Source: Parcubacteria group bacterium CG11_big_fil_rev_8_21_14_0_20_39_22
GTDB lineage: Bacteria; Patescibacteriota; Minisyncoccia; Phycocordibacterales; GCA-002787175
Direction: 5' to 3'
Length of the DNA stretch: 14,150 nucleotides
Assembly (NCBI GenBank): GCA_002787175.1
Contig: PCWC01000012.1
Coordinates: 1 to 14,150, forward strand
Below the pieces are notes generated by a model. It had not been told where the DNA came from. It saw only the letters and a list, made by a program, of their open reading frames with translations, and searched no databases. The translations under genes were made by a program, and so were the position numbers. This document shows, one piece after another, positions 6,649 to 13,006 of this stretch (positions within the stretch are counted from its first letter, which is position 1; every line of letters begins with the position of its first letter).

Positions 6649-7800
6649 ATGCAGGACAATATAAAGATTTTAATGATCGGGTCGGACAGGAAGATGTTTC
6701 AGTCTAGTAGTGTCGTTCGGCAACGTCTTTTGGATCAAGCCAAACATTTTGATGAGATTCATGTGGTTGTGTTTTCGCGAAAAAAAGTGAAAGCTGAAAG
6801 TCTGCAGATATCAGACAATTGCTGGCTTCATTCTACAAATTCTTTTAGCCGTTGGTCCTATATTTCAAATGCTATAGACATAGGTAGTCAAATAATTAAA
6901 AATGATAGCCAAAGCCGATGGGTCATAACTTGTCAGGATCCTTTTGAAGCTGGTCTTGTGGGGCTGAAGATATCGAAAAATACAGGAACGAAACTTCATA
7001 TTCAGATTCACACAGATTTTCTGAGTCCCTTCTTTTATAAAGGCGGTTTTCTAAACAGGATAAGAATTCATATAGCAAACCGAGTTATTACTAAAGCAGA
7101 TGGCATACGAGCTGTTTCAAAAAAGATAAAGGATTCCTTGTTGTCTAAGTATTCTAACATACCAATATCCAAAGTATCCATTCTTCCTATCTATTTAGAT
7201 TCCTTTATGGAGAAATCTACAGAAGAGGATTACTTGCATAAAAAATATCCTCAATTTTCTTTTATTATTTTGATGATGTCGAGATTAACAAAAGAAAAGA
7301 ACATAAGGTGCGCTATCAAGTCTCTGAAACATGTCGTGGAGAGATACCCTAGAGTTGGACTTGTGATAGTTGGCTCTGGCTCCGAACTGACTAACTTAAA
7401 GCTAAAGACTTCCGGTTTGAAACTGACTGGCAATGTTGTTTTTGAGGATTGGACAGACGACCCTTATTCTTACTATAATTCGGCAAATGCGTTTCTTCAG
7501 ACTTCTTGGTATGAAGGTTTCGGAGTTTCCTTGGTACAATCTTTAAGAAGCGGTTTACCTGCTATTTCAACTGATGTAGGGATAGCTCGAGATATTTTAG
7601 TCACAGACAAGGTTTCTTTTGTCTGTCCTCCAAACGATGACAAATGTATAGCGGAAAAGATTGTGCTTCTTATAGATGATAACCAGTTGAGGGCTATGGT
7701 GGTTAATGATCAAAGCTCAATGCTTACAGATTTTGTTGTAGATAATAAGGATGAGTATTTTAAGGTCTATGCTGAAGATATTAAAAGAGTTATCAAGTAG
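6649..7800 (+). CDS. GT4-like glycosyltransferase with E-x7-Q
   Basis: This 383-residue protein has the two-domain GT-B layout: an N-terminal Rossmann-like half (KILMIGSDRKMF, WVITCQDPFEAGL, LHIQIHTDF), a hinge region (IRAVSKKI), then MMSRLTKEKNI, LVIVGSGSEL and YEGFGVSLVQSL in the donor half. The usual second glutamate of the GT4 E-x7-E pair is Gln297 here, with Glu289 kept. The ATG at 6649 is preferred over one at 6610, because the latter would overlap the previous gene by 35 nt and add a tail of no family character. No Shine-Dalgarno sequence is seen. It sits in the middle of a co-directional unit and probably adds one sugar to the same glycan as its neighbours. Confidence 0.8.
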   Translation: MQDNIKILMIGSDRKMFQSSSVVRQRLLDQAKHFDEIHVVVFSRKKVKAESLQISDNCWLHSTNSFSRWSYISNAIDIGSQIIKNDSQSRWVITCQDPFEAGLVGLKISKNTGTKLHIQIHTDFLSPFFYKGGFLNRIRIHIANRVITKADGIRAVSKKIKDSLLSKYSNIPISKVSILPIYLDSFMEKSTEEDYLHKKYPQFSFIILMMSRLTKEKNIRCAIKSLKHVVERYPRVGLVIVGSGSELTNLKLKTSGLKLTGNVVFEDWTDDPYSYYNSANAFLQTSWYEGFGVSLVQSLRSGLPAISTDVGIARDILVTDKVSFVCPPNDDKCIAEKIVLLIDDNQLRAMVVNDQSSMLTDFVVDNKDEYFKVYAEDIKRVIK

Positions 7801-7834
7801 TCCGATTATCGTAAAAACAAAGCAATATAAAAAT

Positions 7835-8266
7835 ATGAAAAAAAATATAGTTGTTGCAGTAAGCGGTGGTTTCGACCCTATACATATCGGTCATACCAGA
7901 CTATTCAGATCTGCCAAGAAATTAGGAAGCGAACTCGTAGTAATTTTAAACAATGACAACTGGTTAAAAAATAAAAAAGGTTTTTCCTTTATGCCTGAGA
8001 AAGAACGCAGAGAGGTTTTGGAGGCAATAAAGTATGTCGATCGGGTTATTATCTCTCGACACGGCAAAAATCCGAAAGATGTAAGTGTTTGTAAAGAACT
8101 CGCTAAACTAAAGCCTGACATATTTGCTAATGGAGGAGACAGAAAATCCAGCAATATTCCTGAGTACGAGATCTGTTCTAAATTGGGTATCAAAATGATA
8201 TTTGGGGTAGGGAAAGGAGGTAAGATTCAATCTAGCTCAAGCCTGATTAAAAAAGCTAAAAAATAG
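7835..8266 (+). CDS. Cytidylyltransferase/adenylyltransferase-like nucleotidyltransferase
   Basis: This 143-residue stand-alone enzyme of the HxGH nucleotidyltransferase superfamily would join CMP or AMP to a phosphorylated small molecule. GGFDPIHIGH (11-20) carries the HIGH nucleotide-binding motif. NGGDR (99-103) and the Ser cluster SSSS (133-136) sit where related enzymes hold the conserved GD-R and ISS-T motifs. The length fits TagD-like glycerol-3-phosphate cytidylyltransferases and the adenylyltransferase half of heptose synthases. The GGFDPIH signature is also reminiscent of NadD, so the substrate is open. The start at 7835 gives MKKN directly before the first beta strand; an in-frame ATG at 7751 would overlap the previous gene and is disfavoured. 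In this context it likely supplies an activated polyol or sugar for the surface glycan. Confidence 0.82.
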   Translation: MKKNIVVAVSGGFDPIHIGHTRLFRSAKKLGSELVVILNNDNWLKNKKGFSFMPEKERREVLEAIKYVDRVIISRHGKNPKDVSVCKELAKLKPDIFANGGDRKSSNIPEYEICSKLGIKMIFGVGKGGKIQSSSSLIKKAKK

Positions 8267-8280
8267 GAAAATCCTTTTTT
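8265..8280 (+). terminator. Possible weak intrinsic terminator after the nucleotidyltransferase gene
   Basis: AGGA, loop AAA, TCCT (8265-8275) overlaps the stop codon and runs straight into six T. The A-rich sequence before it could lengthen the stem by pairing with the T run. The stem is short, so efficiency is doubtful, but its place at the end of the gene and before a 600-nt spacer fits termination. Confidence 0.35.
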
Positions 8281-8368
8281 ACAAATTCACCTCCGTCCCT
8301 TTTCTTCCTATCAGCTATTTTTACCTTCTGTAAACGGGTCTATTCTCCATTTCCCCCTCTCTCGTCAT

Positions 8369-8403
8369 CCTCCCTTTATCAAAGGGAGGGGACCGCTTGC
8401 GGT
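8369..8403. repeat. Tandem pair of small palindromes
   Basis: CCTCCCTTT (8369-8377), ATC, AAAGGGAGG (8381-8389) forms a perfect 9-bp hairpin. Two bases later ACCGC, TT, GCGGT (8392-8403) forms a 5-bp one. GAGGGATTTTC follows, then the split inverted repeat. This arrangement resembles REP-like intergenic units known in many bacteria. It is not followed by a T tract, so a terminator role is not supported. Confidence 0.65.
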
Positions 8404-8417
8404 GAGGGATTTTCACC

Positions 8418-8509
8418 GGCAGTCTGACTACCTCCGCTCCCCCTTCTCTCGTCTTTATGTTTTATGCTTTGTGTTACACGCTAAATGATTTGGAGGTAGT
8501 CAGACTGCC
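8418..8509. repeat. Split version of the 41-nt palindrome, with a 56-nt interior
   Basis: GGCAGTCTGACTACCTCC (8418-8435) and its exact reverse complement (8492-8509) are the same 18-nt arms seen at 4231-4271, but 56 nt lie between them instead of 5. The outer flanks also match the first copy: GATTTTCACC versus GATTTTCCCC before, TTCAACCTCTCCT versus TTCAACTTCTCCT after. The element is therefore about 115 nt here (8408-8522) and 64 nt there (4221-4284). The interior encodes nothing recognisable, so it resembles a MITE-like unit with a variable core. Confidence 0.85.
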
Positions 8510-8653
8510 TTCAACCTCTCCTATAAACTTTCCACTTTACAAACTTACCAACTTTCGGCACTTTCCTTTTATCCTGTTTAAAAATTATTTACTTTTCTCA
8601 ACTTTCCCCTTATCAACTTCTAACCTACAACAAACAACCATCAACAAAAATAC
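8510..8653. repeat. G-depleted tract, copy 2
   Basis: Only three G (8557, 8558, 8576) occur in 144 nt on the plus strand. Words such as CTTACCAACTTTC and CAACTTCTAACCTAC echo the tract at 4272-4437, and both tracts begin exactly where the right arm of the palindromic element ends. No coding potential is visible. Confidence 0.7.
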
Positions 8654-8691
8654 GACGAACCGTCCTCCTTCTTCCATTATTTGAAATTTTG

Positions 8692-8728
8692 TTAGGTGAA
8701 TTAGAAATTAGATCAATTAGGTGAATTA
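8692..8728. repeat. 12-nt direct repeat, period 25
   Basis: TTAGGTGAATTA occurs at 8692-8703 and 8717-8728, separated by GAAATTAGATCAA. It may be a remnant of a minisatellite or a pair of binding sites. Nothing links it to a known operator, and it is about 140 nt from the next gene start. Confidence 0.5.
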
Positions 8729-8760
8729 TTTCCCCCTCTTCCCCTCTCTCATTTTCCCTC

Positions 8761-8809
8761 GTTTAAAAATTAGAAATTATTTAAAAATTGTAAAAATTCA
8801 AAAATTGTC
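8761..8809. repeat. AT-rich repeat block, copy 2
   Basis: Units of the TTTAAAAATTG kind are present, including the 15-mer AAAAATTCAAAAATT (8792-8806) that is identical to 4167-4181. As in the first copy, the block ends in AAAATTGTC followed by a C/T-rich run. It lies about 60 nt upstream of the gene at 8867. Confidence 0.5.
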
Positions 8810-8828
8810 CTCTCTCAAACTCCCTCCG

Positions 8829-8857
8829 TTTCCTCTCTACCTCATTTCTTGTATAAT
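8829..8857 (+). promoter_or_regulatory. Promoter of the second glycan unit with consensus -10, leaderless geometry
   Basis: TATAAT (8852-8857) is a perfect -10 box; the -35 position 17 nt upstream (TTTCCT, 8829-8834) is poor. Nine bases separate the -10 box from the ATG at 8867, so the transcript should begin at or very near the start codon. This decides against the in-frame TTG at 8849, since that codon lies upstream of the expected transcript start. Confidence 0.65.
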
Positions 8858-8866
8858 ACCAACCAT

Positions 8867-9706
8867 ATGAAAATAGGCTTTATAGGTCAGGGTTACATCG
8901 GCAAAAACTATGCCGATGATTTTGAAAAAAGGGGTTATGAAGTAATTCGCTACGCTTTAGAGCCAGAATACGAAGGGAACAAAGAAAAGATAAAAGACTG
9001 CGATATCGTATTTATTGCAGTCCCAACCCCGACAACTCCGGAGGGCTTCAGTGACAAGATTGTAAGATCAGTGATTCCTCTTGTAGGTCCAGGTAAGATT
9101 GCTGTTATAAAATCGACTATTCTTCCTGGTACCACAAAATCCATCCAAGCAGAAAATCCAAGTATTATAGTATTGAATTCTCCGGAATTTTTAAGCGAGA
9201 CAACCGCAGCCAAAGACGCTGCAAACCCTTTTTCAAACATAGTGGGCACTCCCGAAGACTCGCCAAAATACAAAGAAGCCACCGAAAAAGTCTTGAGTGT
9301 GCTTCCCAAAGCTCCTTATTCACTTGTCTGCAATAGTAAAGAAGCCGAGATCATAAAGTACGCTCACAACGGCAGTGCTTTTGTACAGATTGTGTTTTTT
9401 AATCTGATGTATGATCTGGCTTCTTCTATGGAGGCAGATTGGGAATCAATTGAAGAGGCCATATTAGCTGATCCATACATATCAAATCGCTATGCGCGAC
9501 CTGTACATAAGACAGGCAGAGGTGCAGGTGGTAATTGCTTTATAAAAGACTTCGCTGCTTTGGTGAATAAATATAAAGAAGTTTTACCTGGTGATGTTAA
9601 CGGACACACTTTGTTTAAGGCGTTAGTCGATAAAAATTGTGACCTGCTTATGTCTACCGAGAAAGATATTGAATTACTGAAAGGGGTATATGGAAGAGAG
9701 CAATAG
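8867..9706 (+). CDS. Short UDP-glucose/GDP-mannose dehydrogenase-like protein lacking the C-terminal domain
   Basis: This 279-residue protein resembles the nucleotide-sugar 6-dehydrogenases that oxidise UDP- or GDP-sugars to uronic acids with NAD. The NAD fold starts at once with GFIGQGYIG (G7, G9, G12). VPTPTTPEGF, KSTILPGTT and SPEFLSE (Glu107) follow. The central helix region has EIIKYAHN (Lys164, Asn168), and the catalytic cysteine is Cys224 in GGNCFIKD. The protein ends about 50 residues later, whereas typical members run to 400-450 residues with a C-terminal nucleotide-binding domain. That domain is absent, with no frameshift or decayed remnant downstream: the next gene begins 9 nt after the stop. 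It may be a compact active enzyme with another substrate, or a paralogue with altered function. The start at 8867 is fixed by the overlapping promoter. Confidence 0.8.
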   Translation: MKIGFIGQGYIGKNYADDFEKRGYEVIRYALEPEYEGNKEKIKDCDIVFIAVPTPTTPEGFSDKIVRSVIPLVGPGKIAVIKSTILPGTTKSIQAENPSIIVLNSPEFLSETTAAKDAANPFSNIVGTPEDSPKYKEATEKVLSVLPKAPYSLVCNSKEAEIIKYAHNGSAFVQIVFFNLMYDLASSMEADWESIEEAILADPYISNRYARPVHKTGRGAGGNCFIKDFAALVNKYKEVLPGDVNGHTLFKALVDKNCDLLMSTEKDIELLKGVYGREQ

Positions 9707-9715
9707 TAAATAACT

Positions 9716-10789
9716 ATGGAGCAGAAATTATTGATTTGTACACAAAAAATAGATAAAACTGATCCAGTTCTAGGTTTTTTTCATGAATGGGTTGCCGAAT
9801 TCTCAAAACACTGCGAATCAATCACGGTTATTTGTCTTGAAAAAGGGGAGTATAGCTTGCCACAAAATGTCCGAGTTCTTTCGCTTGGCAAAGAATTAAA
9901 AAATTCAAGCATTGAAAATTCACTGAAAATTGTAAATTGGAAATTGAAAATTTCATACGTTTTTCGTTTCTACAAATATATTTGGATGGAACGCAAAAAC
10001 TATGACTCCGTCTTCGTCCATATGAATCCTGAGTACATTATTTTGGCGGGCATATTGTGGAGATTTGCGGGAAAAAAAATCGTTCTCTGGTATAACCATA
10101 ACATTGGAACCTGGAAGACAAAAATAGCTATCATTCTTTCTAATTTTGTGTGTCATACTTCTCCTTTCGCATACACTGCAAATACAAAAAAATCCATAAA
10201 AATGCCAGCTGGTATTAATACAGAAATATTTACAATGGGAAAAATTGTTGAAGAAGATAAAATTCTTTACCTTGGGAGGATTGCTCCTATAAAAAAAATC
10301 CATATCTTAATCGAAGCAGCTCATATTCTCAGTAAAAAACAGTTAAAATTTAAGCTTAATATTTATGGAGATTCGTTACTTAGAGATAGAGATTACAATC
10401 AGAAAGTTAAAAGACAGGCCGAAACTCTCATTGATTTAGGTATTGTAAATTTTTTCCCAGGTTTGCCTAATATGCAGACTCCTGAAATATACAGATCACA
10501 TAAATACTTTGTCAATCTGACTCCGAAAGGTAATTATGACAAAACTGTTTTAGAGGCCGCTTCTTGTGGTTGTATTCCTGTGGCATCCAGCCCTGCGTTC
10601 CTTGATTTTTTAGGACCAGAGTTGAGGTTTACAGAAGATGAACCAGAGAGTCTATCTAAATGTTTGGAGAATCTTTTGTTAAATAAAGTAAAGGAAAGAG
10701 ATGGTTATAGATTTAAGTTAAGGGAATACGTAGTTAATAATCACAATACAAGTCTTTTAGTCAAACGAGTCTTCGATTTATATGAATGA
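9716..10789 (+). CDS. GT4-like glycosyltransferase carrying an AT-repeat insertion
   Basis: This 357-residue GT-B glycosyltransferase has an N-terminal half with LLICTQKIDKTDP, YDSVFVHMNPEY and IVLWYNHNIG. The donor half has ILYLGRIAPIKKI (183-195), a PGLPNMQ region, and KGNYDKTVLEAASCG, where Glu280 is the conserved second glutamate. The first position of the usual E-x7-E pair is Gly272, as in GT4 subfamilies with a DKT-LEA signature. Residues 61-80 (KNSSIENSLKIVNWKLKI region) are encoded by AT-rich repeat sequence like that of the two spacers. They sit between a beta strand and a helix of the first domain, probably in a loop. The gene starts 9 nt after the dehydrogenase gene, has no Shine-Dalgarno sequence, and overlaps the next gene by 8 nt. 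Confidence 0.82.
   Translation: MEQKLLICTQKIDKTDPVLGFFHEWVAEFSKHCESITVICLEKGEYSLPQNVRVLSLGKELKNSSIENSLKIVNWKLKISYVFRFYKYIWMERKNYDSVFVHMNPEYIILAGILWRFAGKKIVLWYNHNIGTWKTKIAIILSNFVCHTSPFAYTANTKKSIKMPAGINTEIFTMGKIVEEDKILYLGRIAPIKKIHILIEAAHILSKKQLKFKLNIYGDSLLRDRDYNQKVKRQAETLIDLGIVNFFPGLPNMQTPEIYRSHKYFVNLTPKGNYDKTVLEAASCGCIPVASSPAFLDFLGPELRFTEDEPESLSKCLENLLLNKVKERDGYRFKLREYVVNNHNTSLLVKRVFDLYE
9894..9953 (+). repeat. AT-rich repeat block inside a glycosyltransferase gene, copy 3
   Basis: The stretch is made of ATTGAAAATT, CTGAAAATTG and AAATTGGAAATTG units. It shares the 14-mer AAAATTGTAAATTG (9926-9939) with the spacer at 4140-4153, and AAAAATTCAA (9899-9908) with both spacer blocks. It stays in frame and encodes a short amphipathic peptide rich in I, E, N, K and L. 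It is either a repeat that entered the gene or a chance product of AT-rich coding. Confidence 0.5.
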
Positions 10790-11927
10790 AACAGAGGTAA
10801 AAAAAATATATTATGTTGCAAATATGAGGGCTCCGACAGAAAGGGCTCACGGTATTCAAACGGCAAAAATGTGCGAAGCATTCAAAGAAGCCGGTTTTTC
10901 TCTTGAACTTATTGTACCCAGTACAAAGAGTACTCAGAATGACTTTAGTAAGTTTTATAATCTTCGTTGTGATATTCCTATAAAGCAAGTATTCTCTATC
11001 AATCTCTTTCCTAAGACAAGAATCGGATTTAATCTTAGGGCTCTTGTCTTCGGCATCTCATCTTTTCTTTATTTACGAAGTAAGCTTAAAAAAGAAAAAG
11101 GAGTGGTCTATGTTATAGACCATGACCAATTCTCGTTTAGTTTTTTAGTCTTTTTAAATACTTCAGTTTTTGCAGAGATTCATGGTCCTAAAATAAATAT
11201 TTTGCCTAACATGCTTTTCTTTAAGAGGGTATCTGGTATCATCGCAGTAAGTAGAGGAGTTTCCGAAGGATTAATTGAGGATTTCAGTGTTTCTCCAGAT
11301 AGAATTATCGTTTGTCCTAACGGTATTGATATATCATCATTTGATTTGTCCTTAGAAAAAGAAGAAGCCAGAAAACAACTTAAAATAGCTAAAGAGGGTC
11401 TATATGCTATTTATGTAGGAAAATTCTATGATTGGAAAGGCTTGGAGATTTTTCCTTACGTAGCATCAAAAATCCCCGATATAAAATTTTTTATGATTGG
11501 GGGGAGTGCTGAGGAATTTGGGGAAGTTTCTGGTGTGACTGATTATCCAAGCAATCTGATTTTCGGTGGTTCTAAACCTCATTCTGAAATTCCTGTATGG
11601 CTGAAAGCATCAGATATTCTCTTGGTTTCTGGAACAAAAAAAAACCAGTACTCATATAGAGAGACATCACCAATGAAAATTTTTGAATATATGGTTTCAA
11701 TGAGACCAATAGTTGCGGCAGATACTCCGGCTATAAGGTCAATTGTTACAGAAAAAGAGGTTTTTCTGTATAAGCCGGATGATCACCAAGATTTAGAGAA
11801 AGTTATTAAAAATGCAGTAGAAGATTTGGAGACTGCTAAGATTAAAATGTGTAATTCATATAAGCTTGCAAAAGATTACTCGTGGAGTAATAGGGTTAAT
11901 ACGATTGTAAAATTTTTTAAAAAATGA
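10782..11927 (+). CDS. GT4-family glycosyltransferase
   Basis: This 381-residue protein begins IYYVANMRAPTERAHGIQTAKMCEAF, the opening of a GT4 subfamily with an AHGIQ acceptor loop. It continues with AEIHGPKINI, IIAVSRGV (153-160) and CPNGIDI (178-184). The donor domain has YVGKFYDWKG (211-220), MIGG and ETSPMKIFEYM, in which Glu294 and Glu302 form the E-x7-E pair. The length is normal and all landmark motifs are present, so it is presumably active. Its ATG lies 8 nt inside the end of the preceding gene and no ribosome site precedes it, which points to translational coupling. The next gene overlaps by 4 nt. It would add one residue to the glycan built by this unit, and its donor sugar is unknown. 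Confidence 0.86.
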   Translation: MNETEVKKIYYVANMRAPTERAHGIQTAKMCEAFKEAGFSLELIVPSTKSTQNDFSKFYNLRCDIPIKQVFSINLFPKTRIGFNLRALVFGISSFLYLRSKLKKEKGVVYVIDHDQFSFSFLVFLNTSVFAEIHGPKINILPNMLFFKRVSGIIAVSRGVSEGLIEDFSVSPDRIIVCPNGIDISSFDLSLEKEEARKQLKIAKEGLYAIYVGKFYDWKGLEIFPYVASKIPDIKFFMIGGSAEEFGEVSGVTDYPSNLIFGGSKPHSEIPVWLKASDILLVSGTKKNQYSYRETSPMKIFEYMVSMRPIVAADTPAIRSIVTEKEVFLYKPDDHQDLEKVIKNAVEDLETAKIKMCNSYKLAKDYSWSNRVNTIVKFFKK

Positions 11928-13006
11928 AGATCGGGATAATAATGCATCCATATGGTGAAAAGAAGCCTGGGGGATTACCAAGGATTATTTTCGGTTGGGC
12001 AAGAGCTTTAATGTCTGCTGATAAAAAAAATGAGTATATAATTTTCTTTAAAAAAACTCCCGAGAAGAAACCAGAATTACCGGGGAAATGGAAAATCGAA
12101 GTCTTAGGTGAGGGAAGATTTTGGTTAGATAGACTATCTAAAAAGGAGTCCTGTGATATTTATATTTTCAATACTCCGGTACTACCTTTTTTTTGGAAAC
12201 CAAAGAGATCTCTAACCATAACATTGGACTATCCATATAAATATCTTTCTGCAAAAAATTGGAGAGAAAGATTTTTTAGAATTTTTTTGGGATGGTATCA
12301 TGGTCGCTCAATGAAAAGATCAAGTCATATTCTTGCTGTCTCTAATTCCACTAAGCAAGATACTAAAAAATTTTTTGGAATACCTGAAGAAAAGATCAGT
12401 GTTATTTATCACGGTTATACAGATATCTGTAAAGTATCCGAAACATCTTTAGATCTTCCAGACAATTTCTTCTTTTTTGCCGGCACTATAAAAGAGAGGA
12501 AAAATGTTTTTAACATAATTAGAGCTTTTGAAGTTTTTATCAGGAAAGATAGTGATTATAAATTTGTCGTCGGGGGTAAAAATGAAGGTGTGTATTATGA
12601 GAAAATATTAAATTACACTAAAAGCAAAAAAATAGAAGACAAGATAATCTTTCTCGGACATTTGAACGAGTCCGAGCTTTCGTTTGTGTATAAGAAGGCT
12701 AAGGCTCTTATCTTCCCAAGCATAGTAGAAGGCACGGGATTTCCTATACTTGAAGCTATGAGTTGTGGATTGCCAGTTATAACTTCTAATATTTTTGGAC
12801 CAGCTGAACTGGGTGCAAATGGAGGGGCCGTTTTGGTAGATCCCTATGATCCTGAGGCTATTTTTGAGGCGATGAAAAAAATAGCTTATGATAAAGAATA
12901 TGTAAGGGTCTTAAAGGAAAAGGGGATTGAACAGGCAAGCAGGTTTTCATGGATTAACACGGGTAAGGAGACCTTGGATCTGATAGAAAAAATATGCAAA
13001 AAATGA
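11924..13006 (+). CDS. GT4-family glycosyltransferase
   Basis: This 360-residue GT-B enzyme starts IGIIMHPYGEKKPGGLPRII, with a PGGLPR loop typical of GT4 proteins resembling mannosyltransferases. The middle has LAVSNSTKQDTKKFFGIPEEKISVIYHG. The donor half has FFAGTIKERKNVFNII, IIFLGHLNESEL, and VEGTGFPILEAMSCGLPVITSN, where Glu269 and Glu277 are the paired glutamates. This last stretch is a textbook GT4 active-site signature, so catalytic activity is likely. A mannosyl or rhamnosyl donor would fit the subfamily but is not provable here. Start and stop codons are shared with its neighbours through ATGA overlaps at both ends (11924-11927 and 13003-13006). Confidence 0.87.
   Translation: MKIGIIMHPYGEKKPGGLPRIIFGWARALMSADKKNEYIIFFKKTPEKKPELPGKWKIEVLGEGRFWLDRLSKKESCDIYIFNTPVLPFFWKPKRSLTITLDYPYKYLSAKNWRERFFRIFLGWYHGRSMKRSSHILAVSNSTKQDTKKFFGIPEEKISVIYHGYTDICKVSETSLDLPDNFFFFAGTIKERKNVFNIIRAFEVFIRKDSDYKFVVGGKNEGVYYEKILNYTKSKKIEDKIIFLGHLNESELSFVYKKAKALIFPSIVEGTGFPILEAMSCGLPVITSNIFGPAELGANGGAVLVDPYDPEAIFEAMKKIAYDKEYVRVLKEKGIEQASRFSWINTGKETLDLIEKICKK

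Larger units (their letters stand above)
8267..8848. other. Second repeat-rich intergenic spacer
   Basis: This 582-nt non-coding stretch contains two adjacent small hairpins (8369-8403), a split inverted repeat (8418-8509), a G-depleted tract (8510-8653), a 12-nt direct repeat (8692-8703 and 8717-8728), a C/T-rich run, and an AT-rich block (8761-8809). The -10 box of the next gene follows immediately. An open frame at 8457-8684 is composed of these repeats and is not credible as a gene. Confidence 0.8.

Noticed and set aside
7751..7834. Upstream ATG for the nucleotidyltransferase at 7835
   Set aside because: It overlaps the end of the previous gene by 50 nt and adds 28 residues before a fold that normally begins within a few residues of the start.
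4231..8509. CRISPR array
   Set aside because: The repeats are palindromic, only two full copies exist 4.2 kb apart, and there are no regular spacers or cas genes.
8418..8509. Invertible promoter flanked by inverted repeats
   Set aside because: The 56-nt interior is very short for site-specific inversion, no recombinase gene is present, and no convincing promoter lies inside it. It cannot be fully excluded without read data.
8457..8684. Open reading frame of 75 codons in the second spacer
   Set aside because: It starts inside the interior of the split inverted repeat and runs through the G-depleted tract. It has no promoter or ribosome site and its composition is that of the repeats.
8849..8866. 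TTG start adding six residues to the dehydrogenase-like protein
   Set aside because: The consensus TATAAT (8852-8857) lies downstream of this TTG, so the transcript would not include it. The ATG at 8867 begins directly with the first beta strand.
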